A stretch of 64,000 bases of DNA from Tiliqua scincoides. Its lineage: Eukaryota > Chordata > Lepidosauria > Squamata > Scincidae. The position numbers were made by a program, and so were the translations under genes. The notes beneath the pieces were generated by a model, which saw only the letters and a program-made list of their open reading frames with translations, was not told the DNA's origin and did no database searches. Location: positions 8,536,044-8,600,043 of the forward strand of contig NC_089823.1 of assembly GCF_035046505.1 (NCBI RefSeq), read 5' to 3'. This document shows positions 53,976-64,000 of the stretch, piece after piece; position 1 is the first letter of the stretch; every line of letters starts with the position of its first letter.

Positions 53976-54660
53976 CTAAGGGCGTAATCCTAACCTTTGG
54001 TTAGGCTGGTGCCAGTCCAGGAGGGTCACAAACATGCCATAAAGCATGTTTCCACCACCTCAGGAGTGGTGGCCAGTGCAGGGACGTGCACCGGCCCGGG
54101 GAGGCTGTATACAGCCTCCACACTGACTTAGGGAGGGAGGGTTGCATCAGCCAAGCTTGGCCAATGCAGGGGTCTGGGGAGGCGGGGAGGAGGTGGGAAC
54201 GCGTGCTGGCCCGCGGAGGCTGTATTCAGTGTCCACACGAAATTGGGGAGGGAGAGCTGCGTTAGCTGAGCTCGGCCGACACAGGGGTCTGGGGAGGGCA
54301 GAGAGGAGGTGGGGAGGAGGGGGTAAACCGGTGGGGAGCGGGAGGTGGGGCTGGAACAGATTGTTATGATGGATCCCAACCCACGAGCACTGCAGAACAG
54401 CTTCAAGCAGCTGTGTTTTCCTAGGGCTTCTACCTCCAGAGGTGGCACAAGTCAGAGGAGACCAATTGGGGCCATGGTGGCTTACCCAAGAGTAAGGGGA
54501 AGTGTTTCCCCTTGCCTCCAACTGAGCCACTTCTGGTCCCAATCTTGCGCTGGATACAGCACAGGTCTCCTGGCCTACCTGTTCCAGCGCAAGATAGAAT
54601 TGTGCTGTAATAATGACACAATCCTATTGTGTCTCTGCATGGGTGGAGACTGTCACAAAC
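53976..54660. mobile_element. GC-rich inverted-repeat/MITE-like composite
   Basis: It contains GTCACAAACATGCCATAAAG twice (near 54027 and 54651) and two diverged copies of a block with GGGGAGGCTGTATACAGCC / GGAGGCTGTATTCAGTG. Related to 30578-30740, 57515-57960 and 60185-60705. Class unknown. Confidence 0.5.
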
Positions 54661-54693
54661 ATGCCATAAAGCAATTGCAACGGTGTTAATAAT

Positions 54694-55895
54694 AACATAA
54701 GAACATAAGAACAGCCCCACTGCATCAGGCCATAGGTCCATCTAATCCAGCTTCCTGTATTTCACAGCATCCACCAAACTGGCTAGCTGCACATCCCGCA
54801 CTGCCGCACCTGCTATCCAGAGTCTGAAACTGCTTGAAGACACTCCTGTTTGAAACTGCTTGAAGACACTCCTGTACCACCCAGATGCTACCATCTGGTA
54901 CCATCTGGTACCATCTGATACCAGATGCTACCCAGATGCTACCCAGATGGCCAAGATGTGTAGCCAGCCAGCATGTTCCCTGTGCCATAATCGGAATCCA
55001 CATCCCCCTCCCTGTGGCTGCTTTTTGAGAAAGAACATAAGAACAGCCCCACTGCATCAGGCCATAGGTCCATCTAATCCAGCTTCCTGTATTTCACAGC
55101 ATCCACCAAACTGGCTAGCTGCACATCCCGCACTGCCGCACCAGCTATCCAGAGTCTGAAACTGCTTGAAGACACTCCTGTACATTGCCTTTGGAGACAA
55201 GTGCTGGACACCCAGATGGCCAAGATGTGTAGCCAGCCAGCATGTTCCCTGTGCCATAATCGGAATCCACATCCCCCTCCCTGTGGCTGCTTTTTGAGAA
55301 AGAACATAAGAACAGCCCCACTGGATCAGGCCATAGGCCCATCTAGTCCAGCTTCCTGTATCTCACAGCGGCCCACCAAACGCCCCAGGGAGCACACCTG
55401 ATAACAAGAGACCTCATCCTGGTGCCCTCCCTTGCATCTGGCATTCTGACATAGCCCATTTCTAAAATCAGGAGGTTGCGCATACACATCATGGCTTGTA
55501 ACCCATAATGGATTTTTCCTCCAGAAACTTGTCCAATCCCCTTTTAAAGGCATCCAGGCCAGATACCGTCACCACATCCTGCGGCAAGGAGTTCCACAGA
55601 CCAACCACACGCTGAGTAAAGAAATATTTTTTTTTGCCTGTCCTAACCCTCCCAACACTCAATTTTAGTGGATGTCCCCTGGTTCTCGTGTTATGTGAGA
55701 GTGTAAAGAGCATCTCTCTATCCATTTTATCCTTCCCATGCATAATTTTGTATGCCTCAATCATGTCCCCCCTCAGGCATCTCTTTTCTAGGCTGAAGAG
55801 GCCCAAACGCCGTAGCCTTTCCTCATAAGGAAGGTGCCCAGCCCAGTAATCATCTTAGTCGCTCTCTTTTGCACCTTTTCCATTTTCACTATGGA
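54694..55895 (-). mobile_element. CR1 LINE with two extra 3' ends and non-CR1 spacers
   Basis: On the minus strand the ORF2 C-terminus and 3' UTR (55895 to 55300, with MGLFSLEKRCLRGDMIEAYK and RKKYFFTQRVVGLWNSLPQ-like residues) end in octamers. Then follow a ~190-bp spacer (AAAAAGCAGCCACAGGGAGG to GAAGTGTCTTCA-like sequence), a ~75-bp CR1 3' terminus, a second spacer and a second terminus ending at 54694. The units start at 55300 and 55031; the last has extra small duplications (GAAACTGCTTGAAGACACTC twice). Confidence 0.9.
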
Positions 55896-57018
55896 AAAGT
55901 ATTCCACTATTCTAAAAGTATTCCACTATAGTATTCCACCATTTCCATTTCTATTTCCACTAATATGCTTCAATAGCACAAGCGGGAAGGCAGAACTTCT
56001 ATCACTGCCATGGGAATCCTCAGAGATAAGCCTACTATTTAGCAGCCATAAGTCCAAGGAATGTAATGGCGGCGGACAGGGAGATGCACAGTGTTACAAA
56101 ACCAGTGCACACAAGTGCCATCAATCTCACCCTTCAATCCACCTCCTTCCCTGCCCTCCACACTCTCTGGGAACAACCTCATTCCTTCCCTCCCTGCCCC
56201 ACTCTTCAGAAACGCTCTTTATATTTTGGAGGGCACATTTTGGAGGGCTATGTTTCTTTTTTTAAAATCAAACATAACGAATCTGCCACAGCATCAGCAC
56301 CTGCTCTTCGGGATAGTTCCCATACAGCTAATGGAGTCCCAAGAGAATCCTCCCTGGCGTAGCTGCCTATAACTTTTAAACTCCTGCCACCCAGCCAGCA
56401 TCCATTTCCCACTTCCTCTTCAGCTGATGCCTTCTTCCTGTTTCCTCCAAGCTTCCTTAGCATTCCTTTCCCAGTCTCTGCTCCATGGCCATCTCTGTGC
56501 CCAATCTTATCTCCTGCCACACTATAGATAATCCCTGGAGGCAAGTGCTTCATGCTGTGGGGGGATGTGATCTGGAAGCCTCAGTAGGGGCCATCTTTGG
56601 ACCTATGCCAGCAAAATAGCTGGCATATGTTGGAGGAGCACCAGGGGGTAGGGCAGGACAAGTCAAAAAATGAAGGATAGGATCTGGCATGCCTGACTGC
56701 CATGGAATTCACCCCCTCCCTCCCCTGACACACCCATCGGTTCCTCCCCCCAAACACCCCTCCCCGCCTACTGCTCATCTCCACCAACATACCTCCTCTA
56801 GAAATGCCTGGTTGCTCCAGGGGCTTGCACATGGGTGAGGTCACCAGCCATTCGTGCTGGCAGCAGCTCTGTTGCATGCTTCATCTGCAGTGCCAATGAA
56901 GAGGGCTAGCAGTGGAAGGTGCCAATAGGATCGGGCCCTCAGAGTCGCTTTTGTTTAACCTATTAAAATAGTGTTCTATTACCTGTTTTCCTAAGACCAT
57001 CCCCCTGATGTTCTCACA
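55896..57018. other. single-copy-like DNA
   Basis: A local 18-bp duplication (AAAGTATTCCACTAT) lies near 55895-55930. Otherwise no family recognised and no gene seen. Confidence 0.35.
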
Positions 57019-57107
57019 GCACAATTCTAGGCATGTCTACTCAGATGTAAGCCCTACTGAAATCAATGGGGGTTGCTCCCAAGTAAGAGTATATAGGATT
57101 GCAGTAT
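57019..57107. repeat. short palindromic interspersed repeat (copy 6)
   Basis: GTCTACTCAGATGTAAGCCC faces GGGTTGCTCCCAAGTAAG; ends GGATTGCAG. Confidence 0.7.
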
Positions 57108-57123
57108 CAGGGCCCAATCCTAA

Positions 57124-57514
57124 ACAGAACCAGGGGACATCCACTAAAATTGAGTGTTGGGAGAGTTAGAACAGACAAAAGAAAATATTTCTTTACTCAG
57201 CGTGTGGTTGGCCTGTGGAACTCCTTGCCACAGGATGTGGTGATGGCGTTTAGCCTGGATGCCTTTAAAAGGGGATTGGACAAGTTTCTGGAGGAAAAAT
57301 CCATTATGGGTTACAAGCCATGATGTGTATGCGCAACCTCCTGATTTTAGAAATGGGCTATGTCAGAATGCCAGATGCAAGGGAGGGCACCAGGATGAGG
57401 TCTCTTGTTGTCTGGTGTGCTCCCAGGGGCATTTGGTGGGCCGCTGTGAGATACAGGAAGCTGGACTAGATGGGCCTATGGCCTGATCCAGTGGGGCTGT
57501 TCTTATGTTCTTAG
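57124..57514 (+). mobile_element. CR1 LINE, 3' end
   Basis: It begins in the ORF2 C-terminus (NRTRGHPLKL, RKYFFTQRVVGLWNSLPQD, KSIMGYKP) and ends GTTCTTATGTTCTTA. It is inserted after GGGCCCAATCCTAAA, the start of the GC-rich element that resumes at 57515. Confidence 0.95.
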
Positions 57515-57960
57515 TGCGCGTTGGCATACCACCGGCGTGCATTGTTGCAAACATGCTGTAAGGTAGGTCTGCAGCCCTAAACACCTGTCCAGCACTGGTG
57601 CTAGGTCAGTGCAGGCCAGCGCTGGGCTACTGCCAGTAGACTGCCGCCGCTCCGCAGTCATGTGGACCGCTGGGCAGCAATGTGGTAGGCGGGGGCTTGG
57701 GGGGATGTGGGGAGGAGGCGTTGCAGGGCAGGGGAAGCAGGTAGAGGGTGGGGAGTAGGTGTGCCGGGAGGAGGGAGTGGGGTGGGAGGGAGGAGGCTGC
57801 CAGCCCGACACGGAGGCTCTTGATTCTACAGCGACCCCATTGCTGCGGGCACTGCCCAGGTTGAGCTCAGGATGCAGTGGCAGCCATTTTTGGCGCTGCT
57901 GCAGCCCTGAGCATTGGGCAGCTCAGGATTGGGCTGCCCGTTTCCTATGCATGGCACTAC
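57515..57960. mobile_element. GC-rich inverted-repeat/MITE-like element
   Basis: It contains CCAGCACTGGTGCTAGGTCA, ATTGTTGCAAACATGCTGTA and GGGCTGCCC-type blocks shared with 53976 and 60185. The left start is probably 57108-57123, split by the CR1. Confidence 0.5.
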
Positions 57961-58620
57961 TCTGGTACCTTTTAATAGACTGGTAGGTTATCAAAGGTAT
58001 TATTCGGTTTAAGTGATGAAAGTGACACACTCAGTAGGCTTTTGTAAATATCCGTTTGAAGAATCCCAGCTGTCATAAAAATAACCAAGCTGTCAGCTTC
58101 CAAAGTCAGGGCGAAGCAAGGAGGTTAGCAGAAATGAGACCCAACGTGAAGAATTTTGCGGTCACCACGTCTGGGGAGGCATCTGCTGCAAAGTACAGGC
58201 TCTCGAGTCAACAGGCACTTTGATCGCGTGATGATTTATGTCAGCCATCAACCAGCCAGCACGCATCTGTCACCCGGATAATGTGGCATAAAAGAGAATT
58301 TAATTGCTTCTGGATTATAAATAAAAATGAACATTGCAGAAATGAATTACACAATCACTGTTCATTTGTACGTTGTGCTATCAAGGGCAAGAAAAACCAA
58401 TGGGCATAAAACAAAGTCATTTTTTTTCCCCCTCTCCCGCTTTACCAGGAGGTACCACTGGGAATGTTCCCATAACAAATGGCAACCAGCACATTTTCAA
58501 GCAGAGGAGAACCTGCATTTTGGAAAAACTTGGGATTGATGGACCTGGCAAACATCTTCAATCAGTGGCTGTGGTTTGCTAATGGAGGAAGCAATCTGGA
58601 AAGAAAGGACTCGTGAATGT
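57961..58620. other. single-copy stretch, candidate conserved non-coding DNA
   Basis: 58010-58380 lacks repeats. It contains GTGATGATTTATGTCAGCC and AGAGAATTTAATTGCTTC, homeodomain-like TAATTG, and retained CpGs (TCGCGTGATG). Its character resembles vertebrate enhancers; that is inference only. Confidence 0.4.
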
Positions 58621-58857
58621 CATGTGCCGGAGAAACTTTCGCGTGCTGATAATCTCTTTCCCGTCTCCCCCCGCTTGGTGGCCACAGTCTGGGCCAAACA
58701 AAACAACCAGTTTGGGTTATGGAGACGCCACCAGAGTTGGAATTCCCTGGTGCGGGATGGGCTGTGTATGTCCCACAATATGCTATCATGATTATGACTT
58801 TCCATTTTGGCTCAATGCAAATTTCTCAAAGAATATACGGTTTTGTTACAATGAATC

Positions 58858-59640
58858 CAGTGGCATCGCTAGGGTTTTCATCACCCAGGGCAGGAGGCCA
58901 GCACATCAGCCTCAAGACGGACCTCCTCCCATGCAGTAGACGGGGCAACGCCCTGAGCAATGGGCAAAGTGATGCACCATTGCCCCACCCCCACTGGTTT
59001 TTTGGCTATAACTTTTGATGAAATTTTGCATGAAATTACACATTGATTGGTATATAACATGATGGTATTATTTGAAAACCCCCTGGGGGCTGAGGGATAA
59101 GAATAGGCCCTCTGTTTGGCTGTATTTGTCGTAAGAGGTGACTAAACAGCCACCGGGTAGGTGGGACTCATCAGCCTGAATGAGGCAGCTCGTTCAAGAG
59201 AAGGAAAACTCTGATCCCAAACCTCCACTGCCTTGTGGCTACATCCAGTTATGGAAAAGGCTTCAGGAGTCAACCTCTAGGCAAAATCAGGAGCCGGAGT
59301 CCCTGAGGCAGTTCATGGCTGAACACAGTCACATTCTGGCAACTCCTGCGACGCCGCTGGAACCAACCGTATTGGCTTCTGCCTTTCCATTGGACCATTT
59401 CAGCGACGTGGAGAGGGGGGATTTGCTGCATGGGTAACAGCCTATCCTCCATATCTACTTTACCCAGGCTTCGTGCACTGGAGAGGACACTAACCACCAT
59501 TCAGAGCGCGATACCATAGTCTTCCGAGACTGAAGGATGCCAACAAGTATTATTTGAAAATGCCAAGATGCAAAAAATTTTGGCTAGTGTGCCTAACCCA
59601 GTGCAGCCTGTACCCCCACACCCCACTAGTGACACCACTG
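58858..59640 (+). mobile_element. hAT element hosting the 468-bp retroposed element
   Basis: The ends are CAGTGGCATCGCTAGGG and CCCACTAGTGACACCACTG. The interior TATAACATGATGGTATTATT is the family signature also at 7830 and 46690. It is split at GTATTATTTGAAAA by 59079-59546. No 8-bp duplication recognised at the outer ends. Confidence 0.8.
59079..59546 (+). mobile_element. 468-bp non-autonomous retroposon, complete
   Basis: The perfect 14-bp duplication GTATTATTTGAAAA lies at 59065-59078 and 59547-59560. The start is CCCCCTGGGGGCTGAGGG. The last ~50 bp (from ACCACCATTCAGAGCGCGAT) match the 3' end of the LINE at 23942-24667. It has no tRNA or 5S head. An 85-codon frame (59180-59437, ending SDVERGDLLHG) is also open in the copy at 13879. 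It is most simply a LINE deletion derivative retaining 5' and 3' ends; a separate SINE is the alternative. Confidence 0.9.
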
Positions 59641-60184
59641 CTGGATCAGTGCACAGATCCATATGCTCCAGTGCCCTGTCTCCCAACAGTGGCCAACCAG
59701 AGAAGTTATCAATGCAAAGAGTTATCAAAGTAGTATTGCTCCTGATTGTGCACATTTCATTTAGCGTTCATGAGTAATAGCTATTGGTTGACTTATCCTG
59801 TATGAGTTTGTTTAATCCTCATTTTAAAATGAGGCAGGGATGGTGGTAGAGGGAGAGCAGAACAGGGAGCAGGGAGGCAGCAGGGGAGACAGCAGGAGGG
59901 GTGGATCTGGTGGCAATGGAACATGCCAGATACTATCCCCTGTTTCAGTTATGTTCTGTGTCCACCATAGCTCTCTAGGTTCCATCCAGATCTATCTCTG
60001 ACCATGACCTAGATCTACCTGTGGACAGGTGTTATTTTTAAAATTAAAAGTTGATAAGCCTGTACAGATTGAAGAAATGGTATCCAGCAGGTATCTAGCA
60101 AATATCTAAGAGGACACAATCCATGGCTGGAAATGTTCAGGTAAGTAGGTTGCAACTTGCCAAAGTCAAACTTAGTGGATCCTG
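59641..60184. other. no recognised feature
   Basis: Purine-rich patch near 59830-59910; otherwise ordinary. Confidence 0.3.
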
Positions 60185-60705
60185 TTACATTACTTACATG
60201 GGCAGCCCATTCTTGAGCTGCCCAGAGTGCAAGGCTGCCGTGGCATCCTGAGCACAACCAGGCAACCTCCAGCGGCTCCTCAGAGGAATGGGACATTCAT
60301 CCCCTTCCCCCAGGTAAAGGAAGTCGTCCTGCAGTTGGGCTATTCGATTCTGCGGCAGCTCTGGAGCTGCCACAGAATCAAAGAGTTCTGTGTCTGGCCC
60401 CGTGCCCTGACACAAAGCTTAGTATTCGGTGGAGCTAAGCTCCACAAGTCCTGCCCTTCTCCCACCCCACTCCCTCCCTCAGCACTTCTCCTCCCTGCCT
60501 CCCCCCACACCCCCACCTACCTCTCTGCCGTGGTTCAGGCTACTGCGGAGCAGCACTAGCTTTCCACCAGCGCTAGCCCAGTTCAAGCTTGCGCTGGATC
60601 AGCACCAGTGCTGGGCCAGCACTAAGACTCACAAGCCTGCCTTATGGCACATTTGCAGCAGTGCACGCCAGCGGTAAGCCAGCGAGCAAAGCTCCGTATT
60701 GGGCT
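60185..60705. mobile_element. GC-rich inverted-repeat/MITE-like element
   Basis: GGCAGCCCATTCTTGAGCTG begins it. The interior has AGCTCCACAAGTCC and repeated AGCACTAGC / GCGCTAGC / CAGCGGTAAGCCAGC blocks. Related to 57515. Ends near GCTCCGTATTGGGCTC. Confidence 0.45.
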
Positions 60706-60998
60706 CAAAAACATTTTATTTATGAAGGTCGGAACAAATTCAGGACTTTGGTTGTTTGCTAATTTTTGAAATCAGCAAGAGGTGGTTCACTTTAATGAGC
60801 GATAATGATGTAATGCATGATTAACTGGGTTGATAGCAAGTGCTTAGCAAGACAGATATCCCCTGCCATGCAAGCAGGACACATAAAAACGCTGCTATCT
60901 TCCATTTTGAAAGGCTTGCCGAATGACAAGTTGGAGAGATCACCTACGTTTCCAAGAGAAGCAAATCGAAGAAAAAATGCAATGGCGGCATCTTGAGC
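60706..60998. other. single-copy stretch, candidate conserved non-coding DNA
   Basis: AGCGATAATGATGTAATGCA and GATTAACTGGGTTGATAGC lie in 290 bp without repeat signature. Confidence 0.4.
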
Positions 60999-61224
60999 AG
61001 AGCTGATGTTCAACCAATGTGCCACAGCACATTGGAGTGAGGCAAGTAGTCTGCAAGTATGCCACAGGAGTTTGGTGGTCATTTATTAGAACGGCCTTAG
61101 GGGATGTGAGCCCCCAGCCACAGTGTGATGTGCCTCGACAATTGTCCAAAAACTGGTGGTGTGCCTTGACAATTATAGCACCCTTGTCAGTGTGCTGTGA
61201 GATGAAAAACGCTGAACATCGCTA
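60999..61224 (-). mobile_element. hAT element, inverted relative of 22547-22772
   Basis: TGTGCCACAGCACATTGGAG through GGTGTGCCTTGACAATT to GTGAGATGAAAAACGCTGAA follow the 22547 element in reverse. The ends are worn; no duplication seen. Confidence 0.75.
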
Positions 61225-62322
61225 ACCTAGAATGATGGCAGTATAAGAAAAGACAAACTGTCACCAAAAATGCCCAACTGCCCTTGGGCTATTTTTCTCA
61301 TTTGTTTTAAAGCAGAGCTACACATGATCCCGATTGTGTGCCTGGGAGAGGGAGCATGGCTAGCATGGAAAAAATGCTCTGCCACACAGCCCTGTCCATG
61401 TTCACAGGTAGTTAAGTGGGTTGTCGCAACTCTTCACCTGGCTGGTGCTACTATGGATTTGATTCTAGTAAGAACCCCTAAGTTTCCAACATTCTACTGG
61501 GAGCCCTCCCCCCTTCCCCAATGGCCATCCTCTGCTTTGTAGCCTGGGATAGTGGTAGCAGATACAAACTACCAAGGTTTTTGTCACAGCCAGCTGCTGG
61601 TCCAATAAAGGGAAATCGAAAAGCAAGAACAGTTGCATGTGCGCTAACCACTAGGTGCAACTCCCTTCAGTCAACCTGGGGAAAAGGACTCTCTCTTTTC
61701 CCTGCCATAAATCATTTAAATCAATCAATGTAAGGCAGCTTCCTGCTTTCCTAAGACTGATTTCCAGCATCGCAACATACTTACAGTGTAACTTCTTCCA
61801 AGTTGGAGGGCTCTCTCCACCTGCCCCCATTCCCCCCTTCCCTCGCTTTCATTCCCCACCATTTGTTCTATTTTCATGAGGATGACAGAAGTCAAAAAAG
61901 GAGTCACAGAGCCCAATCCATACTCATTAAGAGCAGTGCGCCTTGCTATTGCCGGTGCTTCCTTCGGCGCTAATTGATGTGTCATTAAACTTTGAGAGGA
62001 GAAGGTTCCATGCTCCCGTGACAGCTGTTCCGCTGTGCGGTGGGCTGAGAAAGAACACCATTAAGAGTAATTAAGGAAAGAGGCTGGAACATAAGGAAGG
62101 GAACCTTTACCTCCTCGAGACGAAAAGTCCTCCGTGTATACAAAAAAATGATGATTGCTCATAAGTGACCTCACCAAAACACCAGTGAGGAGGCAGATGT
62201 CCAACAGACTGCAGGCAAGAATCAATGCCAACACATCCTTCTACCCCCTGCGCTTCGCTCAGTATGTTCCTCCACCACTTCAAACACACCATGCACTCAT
62301 CCTTCGTTTTGGTCTTCGTTTG
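61225..62322. other. single-copy DNA; 61880-62120 candidate conserved
   Basis: 61920-62090 includes GGCGCTAATTGATGTGTCAT and ACCATTAAGAGTAATTAAGG, repeat-free with CpGs kept. The remainder is ordinary. No exon seen. Confidence 0.35.
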
Positions 62323-62788
62323 GTACAAAATTATGCAGGGGATGGCCAGAGTGGATAGGGAGATGCTCTTTACACTCTCACATAATACCAGAACCAGGGG
62401 ACATCCACTAAAATTGAGTGTTGGGCGGGTTAGGACAGACAAAAGAAAATATTTCTTTACTCAGCGCGTGGTCGGTCTGTGGAACTCCTTGCCACAGGAT
62501 GTGGTGCTGGCGTCTAGCCTAGACGCCTTTAAAAGGGGATTGGACGAGTTTCTGGAGGAAAAATCCATTATGGGGTACAAGCCATGATGTGTATGCGCAA
62601 CCTCCTGTTTTTAGGAATGGGTTAAGTCAGAATGCCAGATGTAGGGGAGAGCACCAGGATGAGGTCTCTTGTTATCTGGTGTGCTCCCTGGGACATTTGG
62701 TGGGCCGCTGTGAGATACAGGAAGCTGGACTAGATGGGCCTATGGCCTGATCCAGTGGGGCTGTTCTTATGTTCTTATGTTCTTATGT
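62323..62788 (+). mobile_element. young CR1 LINE, 3' end
   Basis: It begins ACAAAATTATGCAGGGGATG and carries an open C-terminus ([20 protein letters not shown] to LDEFLEEKSIMGYKP), then the 3' UTR and three TTCTTATG repeats. It shares GRVRTDKRKYFFTQR and LDEFLEEK with 33850-36118, so the same young subfamily. Confidence 0.95.
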
Positions 62789-64000
62789 CTCCAACTCTTT
62801 TGCTCTCTTTCATTCCATGTCATACATTTTAAAAGCCAGAAAATGCCATTATTGACTGTGAGGGGTTAGGGATGTTGCTGGCACAGACCCCACAACCACC
62901 CAAGCTCTAGGTAGTCCATCCCAGCTCCCCCCAGTCCAGGTACAAGTTTACTTGGCCCCACCCCATTCATTAACCCTGGGAGGCCAGCAGGGTGGGTCAA
63001 GGAATAGAGCCAATACAGCAGGGCACCAACTGAGTTACATTGAGATCAAGTAAGCTTAGCTAGAAAGAGCTAGACAACCAGGTCAGGAGGAAGGTCCAGG
63101 AGGTCAGAGACACAGCTTTCCCATCCTTAGCCCACCTGGGATCCCACCCCTCTGTAATGGGAAACATTGGCCAAGAGCCCAGGACCCCTCTGTCAAGGAC
63201 CACCCACCTCTGTTGGGGTTCATCCCTATTGGGGAACATAGGAAGGCACTTTCTGAACCAGTTCCTGGCAGGCTGAGGGGCTGTGATTCTACCCCCACAG
63301 GGGTCTTGATATATTAACCAATACAAGAATGCCCCCATGGTGTGTTACTTCACCTATTGGTATATTAACACCGATACATGCAGATATTCCATGTAGCTCA
63401 TGCTGGAGGAGGACTACCCTGGCCCATCCAGTGAGAAGTGATCATCTGGGAGGATGCACCTACACCACAGCATGGGAACACTGAGTTTCTGATTTTATTG
63501 GAATCTATGGAGTCTGTTAGAAGCATGCCTCTGGCAAGCCCCCCTGTCTGTACATCCAGGCCAGCAAAACGACCCTGACCAATCCCATGAGCATCTCCCA
63601 ACTCTTTTGGCATGGAGCTTCTCCTATGGGATGAGGTGGGTGCCTTGGGGGAGGGGGGACTACTTTATGATTCTAGGTAACTTATTTGCAACAACTTTCA
63701 TCAAAGTTTTAGAGATCCATGCAGTTCCTTGGAAGCACGGACCAGGGCCCGCACTGAAACAGTTATTCGCAACCTGGGGCCCGCATTCCTCTGAGAGTTC
63801 ATCCCCTACACCAGCATCATTAATCCCGCTTTGGATTCTGGGTTTACATAAAGTGAGAGCTATGTAGCAAGAAGCAGGGCTTTAATAATATTTGACCTGA
63901 TTGCAAAACAAGCTACATAGCCCTATGCCCCTTCCACATTGGCCTTGTGGAGGTGTGTGTGTGGGGGGGGGGGGGGTGCATGTGTGAGCATAAGTGCAAA
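62789..64000. other. unassigned DNA with terminal G-tract
   Basis: No repeat family or exon recognised. A (TG)n then poly-G run lies at 63953-63976. Confidence 0.3.

Noticed and set aside
59180-59437. 85-codon frame as a host gene
   Set aside because: It lies within a 468-bp retroposed element and recurs at 13.9-14.15 kb; it belongs to the element.
62859-63340. Possible LTR near the right end
   Set aside because: No matched ends, duplication, TATA plus AATAAA order or related copy seen.

Overview
The window looks like non-coding nuclear DNA of a squamate reptile (lizard-type). The evidence is its repeat content: two Sauria-type SINEs ending in the squamate 3' tail, many young CR1 LINE copies whose 3' ends are TTCTTATG octamers, a vertebrate L1, tRNA-headed SINEs with a CR1-like tail, and dense non-autonomous hAT elements. 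I found no host protein-coding exon, tRNA gene, functional rRNA gene or CRISPR array. The only long open frame (34049-36103, minus) is the reverse transcriptase of a CR1 LINE. The window is best read as intergenic or deep intronic.

Layout. 1-5,100: single-copy DNA with old SINEs, one Sauria SINE, a CR1 fragment and a foldback hAT. 5,128-7,162: a 2-kb non-autonomous hAT with a perfect 8-bp duplication. 7.8-26.4 kb: many hAT elements (several nested), CR1 fragments, four 5S-rRNA-headed SINEs, and the 3' end of a LINE that shares its tail with those SINEs. 27.4-28.0 kb: a probable solo LTR. 28.5-29.1 kb: a single-copy stretch that looks constrained. 29.4-32.1 kb: two multi-level nests (hAT holding CR1 holding Sauria SINE; tRNA-SINE holding CR1 and hAT). 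33.85-36.1 kb: the best-preserved CR1. 37.6-43.9 kb: a long L1 in a small inverted-repeat element, itself hit by two CR1s. 44-53 kb: CR1-in-CR1 insertions, a 140-bp tandem CR1 3'-end array and a hAT nest. 53-64 kb: more inverted-repeat elements, a second kind of CR1 3'-end array, a hAT carrying a complete 468-bp retroposed element, and several single-copy stretches.

How the parts work together. Two retrotransposition partnerships can be read. First, a LINE (23942-24667), a 5S-rRNA-headed SINE (four copies) and a 468-bp non-autonomous element (59079-59546, plus a 5'-truncated copy at 13879) share one 3' tail. The latter two kinds have 10-15 bp target duplications, as expected if the LINE enzyme mobilises them. 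Second, the tRNA-headed SINE at 30921-32078 ends in a CR1-like tail, and CR1 here is young and abundant. DNA-transposon activity is represented only by non-autonomous hAT copies, many with recognisable 8-bp duplications; no transposase frame was seen.

The least expected observations are three CR1 copies whose 3' ends are tandemly iterated with non-CR1 spacers. In two of them the spacer carries a ZNF143/THAP11-like motif. A 45-bp-stem hairpin at 17322-17429 is unexplained.
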